Source of the DNA: GCA-2693325 sp964011675
GTDB lineage: Bacteria; Latescibacterota; UBA2968; UBA8231
Length of the DNA: 64,000 nucleotides
Assembly: GCA_964011675.1 (NCBI GenBank)
Contig: CAXGPR010000006.1
Coordinates: forward strand, 1 to 64,000
Direction of reading: 5' to 3'
Position 1 is the stretch's first letter; the number at the start of each line of letters is the position of its first letter. Below the pieces are notes generated by a model. That model was not told the DNA's origin, did no database searches, and saw nothing but the letters and a program-made list of their open reading frames with translations. Below are positions 34,647 to 43,181 of this stretch, piece by piece. The position numbers and the translations under genes are program-made.

Positions 34647-35474
34647 ATGGCTCGCATAGATGCCCATGTGCATGTTTGGACAGATGACGTCGAGAAATAC
34701 CCGCTGGCTGATGGATTTGTGCGTGCGGAGATGCAGCCGCCGACGTTCTTTCCCGAAGATATACTCGCACACGCCCGACCCTGCGGCGTCGAGCGCGTGG
34801 TGTTGGTGCAGATGAGCCATTACGGCTTTGATAATAGCTACATGCTCGACGTCATGAATACCTATGCGGGTGTTTTTTCGGGTATTGCCGTTATCGATAT
34901 ACAGGCTGAGCGACCGGATGACGAGATGCGTCGCTTGGCAACGCTCGGCGTGCGCGGCTTTCGCGTGCAGCCGCGCGGAGATATAGCGAGTTGGTTAGAC
35001 GGTGCCGGATACGAACGCGCTTTCCGTTACGGCGCCGACGAGAAGCTGGCCATTTGTCCGCTGATTAACCCCGATGCGCTGCCGGCGCTAGGGCGCATGT
35101 GCGAACGATTTCCCAATACGCCGGTGATCGTCGATCACCTGTGTCGCATTGGGGCAAGCAATCCCATTCGAGAGGAAGACGTGGAGGCCCTCTGTGCGCT
35201 GGCGCGCTATCCGCAGGTCATGGTCAAGGTGTCGGCCTTTTATGCGCTGGGCGAAAAGAGGGAACCCTATGTAGACCTGATGCCGCTTATTGAACGAGTT
35301 TATCGGTCATTTGGCGCCGACCGTCTGATGTGGGCTAGCGACTGTCCCTATCAGGTGCAGGGTGCATACACGTATGCCGCGAGCATTGCGCTGATAGAAG
35401 AGCATATGAACTTTCTCTCTAACGCAGATCAGGCACAGATACTAGGCGGGACGGCGGAGCACTTTTTCTTCTAA
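34647..35474 (+). CDS. Amidohydrolase-2 family protein
   Basis: 275-residue TIM-barrel metal hydrolase of the COG3618/COG2159 kind, whose members act as lactonases or decarboxylases. Seen: ARIDAHVHVW with HxH (H7, H9), VIVDHLCR with a further His, and MWASDCPYQ with the conserved Asp. ATG at 34647 has AGGAG nine bases upstream; GTG at 34641 is too close. It is the last gene of the plus-strand run. A sugar lactone is a plausible substrate given the neighbours. Confidence 0.86.
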   Translation: MARIDAHVHVWTDDVEKYPLADGFVRAEMQPPTFFPEDILAHARPCGVERVVLVQMSHYGFDNSYMLDVMNTYAGVFSGIAVIDIQAERPDDEMRRLATLGVRGFRVQPRGDIASWLDGAGYERAFRYGADEKLAICPLINPDALPALGRMCERFPNTPVIVDHLCRIGASNPIREEDVEALCALARYPQVMVKVSAFYALGEKREPYVDLMPLIERVYRSFGADRLMWASDCPYQVQGAYTYAASIALIEEHMNFLSNADQAQILGGTAEHFFF

Positions 35475-35482
35475 GAAAGTGC
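35459..35482. terminator. Hairpin between convergent amidohydrolase and sulfatase genes
   Basis: GCACTT...AAGAAAGTGC forms a stem of about ten pairs with a two-base bulge, spanning the stop codon of the amidohydrolase gene in the 19-base gap between convergent genes. Runs of T and A within the arms could act in either direction. No clean U-tract follows. Confidence 0.35.
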
Positions 35483-35493
35483 GGCCTATGCCT

Positions 35494-37002
35494 TTAGTCG
35501 CCCATTTGCTGCTCATCTAGGAAGTCCATTTCTGGACGCAAGTCCCAGCGGCACACATCGGGGGGCTGCACGGTGCGCCCCCAGCCTGCCAGCACCTTGC
35601 TCTCTTCGCGCCACTGGGCTAGGCGCGCCGAAATGTTCTCTGGGTTCCAGCCGTTGAGTACCTCGGCCGTCAGCTCGGCCACGACTTCTTGGCACGCAGG
35701 ATCGTTGGCGCGATCCTGCGTCTCGCGCGGATCTTCCCATAGGTTAAACAGTTGCGACGGCAGGCCGTGATAGTAGACGAGCTTCCACGGTCCGCGTCGA
35801 ATCATGCGCTGGAAGGTGCCCTCGATTGGAAAGGGTCCACCGGCACCGGCCGCGTCGTAGCACAGTTCGGAAAACGCAACGTCGTCCCACGCCGTCATCT
35901 CGCCGCGCAGCAGCGGCAGCAGGCTGCGTCCGCGCGAAGCGGGCAGGGGCGGGCATTCCAGTGCATCGAGCATTGTGGCATTCAAATCAAGTGAGGAAAT
36001 GACGCGTTCACTGCGGACGCCGGCCGGCAGCTGTCCTGGCCAAGAGAGTATGGCCGGCACTTTTACTGAGTCTTCGTAAAAGGTCTGTTTCCACCACAGG
36101 CCGTGTTCGCCAACCTGTTCACCGTGGTCTGAGGTATACACGATGAGGGTATTGTCTGTTAGGTCGTTTTCGCGCAGGGCAGCTAATATTTGGCCAATAA
36201 AGACGTCCATGCGCTCGACCAACGCCCAGTAGGCGGCGCGGGCACGCCGCATTTCTTCTTCGCTTACCGCTTCGATACCGCAATCTGAACGCCAGGCTTT
36301 GATATGGGGATGCAAGTGATCGCCAAAAGGCTCGAGCGTTTTCGGTGGAAACATGTTTTTATAGTAGTATTCGTAATCGGCTCGCCGTGCGACAAAAGGT
36401 TGATGGGGTAGCATAAACCCGACCGAAAGCGAGAAGGGTTTGGCTTGCCGACCCGCGCGTTTTTGCACGCCGAGTCTATTGAAAAAGTCTACGGTTGCAG
36501 CGGTCACATCTTCGTCGTGTACTTGATATGCGCTCTGACCGTGCCCTGCTTTTTCCAGGCTAATGCGCCCGGGCCCGGCCGTGCCAGAGAGGAAGCCGTG
36601 GTCCACGGCGCGCCCGCCCATTTGGTTGGGGCCGTGATCCCCGACGAGCCGTTCGGCATAGCCGCGTAGCTGGTCAGGGCCGTTGGAGTGCATGCGCCCG
36701 ACAAGGACGGGGTGGTAGCCACCGGCTCCCATGGCATGGGCTAACGTGGGAATGCTTGAGTCGAGTATCTGGCTGTTGGTCCAAACTCCATTTTCGTGCG
36801 GGTATCGGCCCGATAGCATGGACATGCGTGACGGCACGCAGATGGGAGAGGGACAGTAGGTATGGTCTAATACGACGCCTTGGGCGGCGAGTGCATCGAG
36901 ATGGGGTGTCCGCACGAGTGTGTCTCCATAGCACCCATTTACATAGGGGCTGTGCTGATCCGAGTGGATATAAAGTAAGTTGGTCTGCGGTGTGCTAGTC
37001 AT
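35494..37002 (-). CDS. Sulfatase (formylglycine-dependent), second copy
   Basis: 502-residue sulfatase, longer than and clearly different from the one at 33231. Seen: IHSDQHSP (D15), SPICVPSRMSMLSGR with C55-V-P-S-R as the formylglycine site, YTSDHGEQVGEHGLWWK, and a long C-terminal domain. The SDQH pattern and the E-H-G-L-W block resemble choline-sulfatase- and heparan-type S1 enzymes. ATG at 37002 is chosen; a GTG at 37047 would add only a basic leader. Convergent with the catabolic run, so separately transcribed. Confidence 0.9.
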   Translation of the reverse strand: MTSTPQTNLLYIHSDQHSPYVNGCYGDTLVRTPHLDALAAQGVVLDHTYCPSPICVPSRMSMLSGRYPHENGVWTNSQILDSSIPTLAHAMGAGGYHPVLVGRMHSNGPDQLRGYAERLVGDHGPNQMGGRAVDHGFLSGTAGPGRISLEKAGHGQSAYQVHDEDVTAATVDFFNRLGVQKRAGRQAKPFSLSVGFMLPHQPFVARRADYEYYYKNMFPPKTLEPFGDHLHPHIKAWRSDCGIEAVSEEEMRRARAAYWALVERMDVFIGQILAALRENDLTDNTLIVYTSDHGEQVGEHGLWWKQTFYEDSVKVPAILSWPGQLPAGVRSERVISSLDLNATMLDALECPPLPASRGRSLLPLLRGEMTAWDDVAFSELCYDAAGAGGPFPIEGTFQRMIRRGPWKLVYYHGLPSQLFNLWEDPRETQDRANDPACQEVVAELTAEVLNGWNPENISARLAQWREESKVLAGWGRTVQPPDVCRWDLRPEMDFLDEQQMGD

Positions 37003-37111
37003 GGCGCTTCGTTTTCTTTTCCTGTTGGAACGTCTATTGTTGGGCACTTAGAAGCGGAGTGTTACATTTATCTACGCATTCCTCGATGCGGCTTCTACCC
37101 AAGGTTTGCTT

Positions 37112-37140
37112 AAATTAGGATGGTGAAAAAAGAGGGTCAA
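37112..37140 (-). promoter_or_regulatory. Promoter candidate for the second sulfatase gene
   Basis: On the minus strand TTGACC (37140-37135), 17 bases, then TAATTT (37117-37112). The -35 box matches five of six, the -10 box three of six. It would give a leader of about 100 bases. The rest of the 210-base divergent gap (37003-37212) is AT-rich without other clear sites. Confidence 0.3.
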
Positions 37141-37212
37141 GATAGCGTCGCTGTGGAATTTTCTACAATTAATCTTACGACGGATTAAAAAATGCATAGG
37201 TGAGTATTACAC

Positions 37213-37971
37213 ATGGATAGAATACAACGAGTCGGTATTACTGGAGCTAACGGTTCAATCGGTCGCGTTCTCATGGCCGGACTTGCGGATCGGTATGAAC
37301 TCAAGGCGTTTTCGCGCCGCGAGGTAGATTTTTCCACGACGCTCGTGCACTTTGATCAGCCGGTTCAAGTGCAGGGCGCATTTGAGGACCTAGATGCCGT
37401 CATTCACTTGGCAGCGGATCCGAGTCCGATGGCGTCCTGGGCGAGCGTGCGCGAGCACAACATAGAGGCGATGTACCAGGTGATGGAAGAATGCGTCCGT
37501 GCGGGTGTAAAGAGAATGGTCTTTGCTTCGACCAACCACACAATGCACGGCAACAGCATACTGAGCACACCCGAGACGCTCGATCCCCAAAAGTCGATGG
37601 CGATGAAGCTTGGTGACGCACCGAATCCAGATTCGCTCTATGCCGTCTCTAAGCTGTTTGGAGAGCATTTGGGTAAACTCTACAGCGAACAACGCGGACT
37701 GTCTTTCATCGGACTGCGCATTGGGTGGACTATTCCAGAGAACGATCCGACCGTGATGCGCGGCACCTCGGCCGAAGAGTATATGCGTGCCATGTTTCTC
37801 AGCCACCGAGACTGCGTGCAGGCACATCGGAGGGCGCTGGAGGTAGACGCGCGCTATATGCTCGCGTACGTCGTCAGTGATAATGGTCGTCGCGTGTTTG
37901 ATTTGGACGAGACGCGTGCGTTGTTGGGCTACGAGCCGCAGGACGATGCGGAGGCGTTCTTTTCGCGATGA
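37213..37971 (+). CDS. NAD-dependent epimerase/dehydratase, uronate dehydrogenase-like
   Basis: 252-residue SDR. Seen: VGITGANGSIGRVL at 7-20, AVIHLAADPSP, VFASTNHTMHG with active-site Ser region, and DSLYAVSKLFGEHLG with YxxxK. The short length and the HLAADPSP/STNHTMHG segments are like bacterial uronate dehydrogenases, which oxidise glucuronate or galacturonate to the lactone. It overlaps the M14-like gene by four bases. Confidence 0.85.
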   Translation: MDRIQRVGITGANGSIGRVLMAGLADRYELKAFSRREVDFSTTLVHFDQPVQVQGAFEDLDAVIHLAADPSPMASWASVREHNIEAMYQVMEECVRAGVKRMVFASTNHTMHGNSILSTPETLDPQKSMAMKLGDAPNPDSLYAVSKLFGEHLGKLYSEQRGLSFIGLRIGWTIPENDPTVMRGTSAEEYMRAMFLSHRDCVQAHRRALEVDARYMLAYVVSDNGRRVFDLDETRALLGYEPQDDAEAFFSR

Positions 37972-38717
37972 ACGCTCGGCGCAATTACGCTCAGCTTTTG
38001 GAACGCGTAAACCAAACATTGGGCCCGGATTGCTGCCTGCATACGCTTGTAGAGATCGCGTGTTATCCAATTGTATTAGTGCGCCGGTCTTTGCGTGAAG
38101 ACGTGCCAACCGCCCTGCTCACTGGAGGCACGCACGGAGATGAGCCGGCCGGTGTCGAGGCCGCTCTAACCTTTTTGCAGCGAGACGTTGCCGATTGGCT
38201 AGCGCATCTTAGTTTTGAAGTTCTCATTTGTCTGAATGCCCACGGCTATGTGCACAATACCTTACATAATGCACAGGACGTAGACGTTAACTGGGCGTGG
38301 AGTCGAGACGACGTGACCGAAGTGCGGGTTATCAAAGATTGGGTGCGAGACCAGCGCTTTGAGTTTGTTTGCGATTTTCACGAGGACTGGGAGAGCCCGG
38401 GCTTCTACCTATACGAAATGCGCCGCGGTGCACCGCTTATAGGCACCGATGTCGTCGATGCGGTAGAGAGAGTTTGTCCCCTTAATTTGTGCGATCGGAT
38501 AGAGGGTTTGTCGGCGGTTCGAGGTGTTGTTCTTAACGATGAATAGCGGGCAAACGAGCTGAGGGGTGAGGGTGTTCCTATTGAGCTATATAACGGTTAT
38601 ACGGACCATTTTCTAACCGTAGAATCGTCCACGGAGCGACGGATGGACATGCGGGTTGCCGCCCATATGGCCGCGCTTGATGTCGTGGTAGCGGCTCACT
38701 TGCCGCCTCGGACTTAA
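37968..38717 (+). pseudogene. M14-type metallopeptidase/aspartoacylase-like gene interrupted by in-frame TAG
   Basis: The first 192 codons encode a zinc carboxypeptidase-fold protein of the AstE/aspartoacylase/M14 group: TGGTHGDEPAG (H56, E59 zinc ligands), DVNWAWSRD, and VCDFHEDWESPG (H138, third ligand). A TAG at 38544-38546 ends this frame, yet the same frame continues for 56 sense codons to a TAA at 38715-38717. The continuation reads PIELYNGYTDHFLTVESST, the usual C-terminal block with the presumed catalytic Glu in TVESST. The gene is therefore either nonsense-mutated, a sequencing or assembly error, or read through. TAG ends other genes here, so the code is not simply reassigned. Coupled (ATGA) to the preceding epimerase. 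Confidence 0.78.
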
Positions 38718-38801
38718 GCGGGTGTTTATTATGGATAGAGCCCGCACCTACGTGCGATATATATTCCCATTCTCTAAAAAACTCTATCGGGTATTTTTTC
38801 G

Positions 38802-40445
38802 ATGAAAAAGAGCCGCCGAAAAGAAAAAAAGCCGGTTGGCGAACCAGCTACTGCTTCGGATGCCAATCAGTCTCTCATAAATGGATCCAACGCATTTTCC
38901 GACGGTGTGCAGGGGCGTCGTCTCATACCTGTATTTATTGCCCTGTGCGCGCTGTTGGTTGGGATTTGGACATTCGACCCGAAACTCTCGCTCAGCGGGG
39001 ACAACACCGAGTTTATCACGTTGGCGCGGAGTCTTGCCCAGGGGGAGGGATTGGTTCATCTCAACGATCCCAATCCACAGCCAGCGACGAAATATCCCTT
39101 CGGCTTTCCTCTTTTGCTCGCGCCGGTTGAGCTTTTATTCCCCGGAGAGTGGACGCCAATGAAGGCGTGGGTGCTACTTTTATTTTCAGTGGGTATGGGC
39201 ATGCTCTATCTGCTGATGCGCGACAGAATGGGTGCGCTGCCATCGATTGCGGTCGTGGGGCTGAGCGTGACGGCGGGACAGAGCTATCTGACGACAGATG
39301 CCAGCGGCCATCACTTTGGGCCGCTGCTGCTTCACTTCTCGCATCAGGTCATGTCTGAGGCTCCCTTCCTCACCGTGTCGTTGGCTGCGCTATGGCTGCT
39401 GCAGCGCGGCGTTCAGCGAGAGGGCATACGAGGCAATCGCGAACTTCTGGCCGGCTTTGTTCTCGCTGTGTTCGCCTATTACATTCGCAGCGTTGGAATT
39501 ACTCTGCTCGGGGCGATCATTGTGTACCTATTTTTGCAGCGCGATATACGTCGAGGTCTCATTTTTTCTGCGGCGTCTCTCTTGGCCTGGCTGCCGTGGA
39601 CACTGCGCAATCGCGCCGTGGGTGGCGGGGGCGTCTATTTTCAACAGCTCATACAGGTCAATCCATACTATCCCGACCAAGGGTTGCTCGACGTTGTTGG
39701 CTTTTTCGGGCGACTGACGGGGAATGGAGCAGCCTATCTCAACGTAGAATTGCCGCGCTTGCTGTGGCCTTTCTTCTCTGGCGACGGAGCATTTGGCCCC
39801 GTTTCCGTTTTCATAATATTACTCGCGGCCTATACGCTCATGCAGGCACTGCGTTTTCGCCGCGACGTGCTTTTAGTGCTCTATACCGCGTTTACGATCG
39901 GCGTAGCGCTGCTGTGGTTTTGGGTAGATGCGCGCTTTCTTTTTGGCGTAGTGCCACTGTTTATTTACTTCGCCGTCCGCGCGGTCAATGATCTAGCCGA
40001 TGGGATTTCAGCCCACGGCGGTCCGTGGACGGGACGCGCGCTGCGCTGGGGTCTGCTGGTAGCCGTTGTTTGGGGGCAGATCCCGGGCGTATCGCGCCTA
40101 GCCGAGTACAGCCGCGCAGACTATCCGCCGGCGTGGAGTCGTTATTATCAGGCCGGACAGTGGCTCAAAGAGCACACCGACGAGAGCGCAATCGTGCTGT
40201 GTCGAAAGGGCTACTGGATGTATATCGTATCCGGACGCCGTGCCGTGGGATTCCCCTTTGAAGACCCCAGCGTTATTATGGCACATATGGAGCAGCAAGC
40301 AGTAGATTATGTCGTGTTAGAGAGTCTTGGATTTGCGCAAACGGCCAGGTATTTAGCACCGGCCGTTAACGAGCACATGGATCGCTTTAGCATTGCGTGG
40401 AAAGATGAGAACGTGCCCACGTATGTGTTGAAACTCGACAACTGA
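38802..40445 (+). CDS. GT39/ArnT-like membrane glycosyltransferase
   Basis: 547-residue GT-C-fold integral membrane protein that would transfer a sugar from a polyprenyl-phosphate donor. Seen: a polar N-terminus with many Lys and Arg, then about ten to twelve membrane helices. The first periplasmic loop carries SGDNTEFITLARSLA with the conserved acidic residue, and SHQVMSEAPFLTVSL is a hallmark of this family. The C-terminal part forms a soluble domain. It starts the glycan region; a DPM1-like donor synthase lies at 48929. The 84 bases before it hold no recognised site. Confidence 0.82.
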   Translation: MKKSRRKEKKPVGEPATASDANQSLINGSNAFSDGVQGRRLIPVFIALCALLVGIWTFDPKLSLSGDNTEFITLARSLAQGEGLVHLNDPNPQPATKYPFGFPLLLAPVELLFPGEWTPMKAWVLLLFSVGMGMLYLLMRDRMGALPSIAVVGLSVTAGQSYLTTDASGHHFGPLLLHFSHQVMSEAPFLTVSLAALWLLQRGVQREGIRGNRELLAGFVLAVFAYYIRSVGITLLGAIIVYLFLQRDIRRGLIFSAASLLAWLPWTLRNRAVGGGGVYFQQLIQVNPYYPDQGLLDVVGFFGRLTGNGAAYLNVELPRLLWPFFSGDGAFGPVSVFIILLAAYTLMQALRFRRDVLLVLYTAFTIGVALLWFWVDARFLFGVVPLFIYFAVRAVNDLADGISAHGGPWTGRALRWGLLVAVVWGQIPGVSRLAEYSRADYPPAWSRYYQAGQWLKEHTDESAIVLCRKGYWMYIVSGRRAVGFPFEDPSVIMAHMEQQAVDYVVLESLGFAQTARYLAPAVNEHMDRFSIAWKDENVPTYVLKLDN

Positions 40446-40463
40446 CGCGGCTGCTGAACACGT

Positions 40464-40493
40464 TTGCTCCGATTGCAAATCGAACGCTATATT
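40464..40493 (+). promoter_or_regulatory. Promoter candidate before the second GT-C-like gene
   Basis: TTGCTC (40464-40469), 18 bases, TATATT (40488-40493), about 45 bases before the GTG start at 40538. The -10 box matches five of six. It lies in a 92-base gap between two co-oriented genes. Confidence 0.4.
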
Positions 40494-40537
40494 GGGAAAA
40501 CTGCAGCCGTTCACACCATTCAACAAGTCGATCGTAC

Positions 40538-42433
40538 GTGTCTAACCGCCTCGGCCAACTCTGGCCTCTACTATCCTACGCACTGCTGAGTCTTCTCTTT
40601 ACGTATCCTCTGGTTACTCAATTAGATACGCACGTGCCCGGGCGGCTCGAAGGCGACATTCCCGTATACATCTGGAATCTGTGGTGGATGAAGCAGTCGT
40701 TGCTGGAGTGGCATTCGCCGCTGTTTAGCGAACACATCTTTGCCCCCTATGGCGTCTCGCTTGCCTTTCACGCATTTGTATTTTTGAAGTCGTTTATAGC
40801 GGTTCCACTGCAGGCCTTTATGTCTGCTTGGACTGCGTATAACCTGCTTATACTGAGCACGTTCACGATGGCTGGCTTCGCGATGTTCCTCTTGGCGCGA
40901 CACTTAACGCGAGATGTGTTTGCCGCTTGGGTTGCAGGCGTTGCCTATGCCTTCAGTCCCTACATGCTCACCCGTGGTTTGGGTCACTTGAACTATCTCA
41001 GCAGTGAGTGGATGCCCCTCTACATATTGTGCCTCCTAAAACTGGTCGATTCTTCCGAGAGGCGGTGGTCGCTAGGGGGGAGCGCTTTCCTACTCTTGAC
41101 GGCCTACTGTGAATACTACTACTTAATTTATCTGGCACTCTTCACGGCCATCTACTTAGTCTGGTCTTATATACACCGTCCTGATCAGATTCTCTGCGGC
41201 GACTTTGTTCGTAACTTTTTGCTTATGGGGGCTCTTGCCGCACTGGGTTTTGCTCCGATTCTAAGCATGCTGTTGGGAACAGAGCAGAGCGACTACCTCT
41301 ACGGTGGATGGGGTGCTACGGCGAAATTGGGAGCAGATGCTCTGGCTTTTGTTGTGCCCCCTCCAGGATCGCTGCTGTACGGCGATATAGGATCTTCTCT
41401 CTACGACGTATTCTCGGGCGGCAATGCCATAGAAGGCACGGTCTTTGTCGGATTTGTAGCGCTGGCTCTCGTGCTCTTTGTGTCTGTGCGCCTGCGCACC
41501 GATAAGGCAATTCAGTTTTGGCTTTGGGGCGCGCTCGTATTTTTCCTGCTTTCGCTAGGGCCTCTACTACATGTGGGAGGAGACTTTGTCTTTGGCGGAG
41601 GCCCCGTGCGCTTTGCGGTGCCCTTGCCCTACGTGGGGCTGCGCTTTATTCCATTAGTGAAAGGCGCGCGCGTACCGGCGCGTTTCGACATTATGGTGGC
41701 GCTGTGCGTGGCGGTGCTTATCGCCTATGCGCTGTGGCATATGCGCGGTCGCTGGCGGCATGCCAATCGCTGGACGGTCCTCGTTGCCATTCTTCTGTGC
41801 CTGGAGTATCTTAGACTGCCCTATCCGACAGCACCCGTTCACATTCCCATTGCCTACCGTGAAGTAGCGGCGGACCCGCGCGACGTCGCCGTGTTGGACG
41901 TGCCGCTGGGTTGGCGCACCGGGTGGGGTGATACCGGCCGGACGTTTGATCGCCAGCAGCTCTATCAGATCGTGCACGGCAAGCGGCTGATCGGGGGGTT
42001 TGCTTCGCGGGTTCCCGAACGTGAGCTCGAACGCATTCTGTCTTTGCCGGGCATTGGCACCTTGCTGGAATTGCAGCAGGATTTGCCCAAACCTATCGGA
42101 CCGACGGCGGCGCGGCGCGGTGCAATACGGACGCAATTAGTAGAGCTATTGGAGCACCTGCCCGACTCCGTTAGGGAACAAATCGAACGCGATCCTTCAG
42201 TGGCTAACTTTATAGCCAACACATCTGCTGAGCGCGAGCGCGTGCTGTCCACTTCACGCGTGGGACAGCTAGGCGATTTGGTGGAGAGCGTGCAGTTGGG
42301 ATACGTGTTCTTGCATCCTCCCTATAGCACTCACTTGCCTATTCGCACTTATATGGAGACTCAGCTGCCCGTAGAGGTGTTTTACGAGCGCGACGGATTA
42401 ATAGGTTATCGCGTCGTAGAAATCAACCGTTGA
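40538..42433 (+). CDS. Large polytopic membrane protein, GT-C/YfhO-like
   Basis: 631-residue protein with about eleven membrane helices and a C-terminal soluble part of around 200 residues. Seen: GRLEGDIPVYIWNLWW after the first helix, a place where GT-C glycosyltransferases carry acidic residues, AFSPYMLTRGLGHLNYLSSEW, and a conserved YCEYYYLIYL segment. These resemble uncharacterised membrane glycosyltransferases found with surface-polysaccharide genes. The start is GTG at 40538 with no strong ribosome site, so the N-terminus is uncertain. Eight bases from the next gene. Confidence 0.72.
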   Translation: MSNRLGQLWPLLSYALLSLLFTYPLVTQLDTHVPGRLEGDIPVYIWNLWWMKQSLLEWHSPLFSEHIFAPYGVSLAFHAFVFLKSFIAVPLQAFMSAWTAYNLLILSTFTMAGFAMFLLARHLTRDVFAAWVAGVAYAFSPYMLTRGLGHLNYLSSEWMPLYILCLLKLVDSSERRWSLGGSAFLLLTAYCEYYYLIYLALFTAIYLVWSYIHRPDQILCGDFVRNFLLMGALAALGFAPILSMLLGTEQSDYLYGGWGATAKLGADALAFVVPPPGSLLYGDIGSSLYDVFSGGNAIEGTVFVGFVALALVLFVSVRLRTDKAIQFWLWGALVFFLLSLGPLLHVGGDFVFGGGPVRFAVPLPYVGLRFIPLVKGARVPARFDIMVALCVAVLIAYALWHMRGRWRHANRWTVLVAILLCLEYLRLPYPTAPVHIPIAYREVAADPRDVAVLDVPLGWRTGWGDTGRTFDRQQLYQIVHGKRLIGGFASRVPERELERILSLPGIGTLLELQQDLPKPIGPTAARRGAIRTQLVELLEHLPDSVREQIERDPSVANFIANTSAERERVLSTSRVGQLGDLVESVQLGYVFLHPPYSTHLPIRTYMETQLPVEVFYERDGLIGYRVVEINR

Positions 42434-42440
42434 GGATATC

Positions 42441-43169
42441 TTGGAGACTGAAGAAGACAAAAATCCCACGCTGTTTGTCGTTATTCCAGCGCTTAACGAA
42501 GAAGACAATATCGTGCGCACGCTGGAGCAGATCGAGGCCGTTGTCGACTGGCCCCACGAGATTATCGTCGTTAATGACCACTCGACAGATAGCACAGAAG
42601 AGGTCGTCCAGAACTTTGGACGAGAGTGTGGTAATGTGCGCGTTGTTAACAACGAAGGGGATCGGGGATTTAGCAATGCGTTAAAAGTTGGATATGCAGC
42701 GGCGGGCGAGGGAGCTATCGTAACGATGATGGCCGACCTATGCGACGATCCTCGCACGCTGCGTTATATGTACGACAAGATTCTCGAAGGGTATGACGTG
42801 GTATGTGGGTCTCGCTATATGCCAGGCGGAGGCAAAGAGCGAGAGGACAGCGAAGTGAAAGGCGCCCTGTCGCGCTTTGTCGGTTTGTCTCTTCGCAAAC
42901 TGGTCGGCGTGCCGACGCATGATGCGACCAACGCTTTCAAGATGTACCGCAGTGAAATCATCAAGAGTATACCTATCGAGGAAGCGGGCTTTGCTTGCTC
43001 AATGGAAATCACTGTGAAAGCGTTTTTGCGCGGGGCGCGCATTGCGGAAGTGCCGACGGTGTGGCAGGGGCGCACGGCCGGCAAGTCTAAGTTTAGTATG
43101 CTAAAAGGCGGCAAGGACTACATACGCTGGTACATGTGGGCCGTCTTGTTGCGCAAGCACAAGTTTTAG
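42441..43169 (+). CDS. GT2-family glycosyltransferase
   Basis: 242-residue cytoplasmic-face GT-A glycosyltransferase. Seen: VVIPALNEEDNI near the N-terminus, IIVVNDHSTDST for nucleotide binding, and MADLCDDP as the DxD-like metal site. Overall closest to dolichyl-phosphate mannose/glucose synthase-like enzymes without C-terminal membrane helices. Start is TTG with TGAGG five bases upstream. Likely makes a polyprenyl-phosphate sugar or adds a sugar to a lipid-linked glycan with the adjoining GT-C proteins. Confidence 0.86.
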   Translation: METEEDKNPTLFVVIPALNEEDNIVRTLEQIEAVVDWPHEIIVVNDHSTDSTEEVVQNFGRECGNVRVVNNEGDRGFSNALKVGYAAAGEGAIVTMMADLCDDPRTLRYMYDKILEGYDVVCGSRYMPGGGKEREDSEVKGALSRFVGLSLRKLVGVPTHDATNAFKMYRSEIIKSIPIEEAGFACSMEITVKAFLRGARIAEVPTVWQGRTAGKSKFSMLKGGKDYIRWYMWAVLLRKHKF

Positions 43170-43181
43170 CGTTCCGACCTT

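Noticed and set aside
37968..38546. Calling the M14-like gene a complete 192-residue protein
   Set aside because: The same frame continues past TAG with the conserved C-terminal block, so the short form lacks the presumed catalytic Glu.
38544..38546. Reassignment of TAG as a sense codon across the genome
   Set aside because: TAG ends several complete genes here, for example at 21485-21487 and 54659-54661, each at the expected length.
38718..38801. Possible GCGGG...CCCGC hairpin after the M14-like gene
   Set aside because: The loop is about 18 bases, the stem only five, and no T-run follows closely; too weak to list as a terminator.
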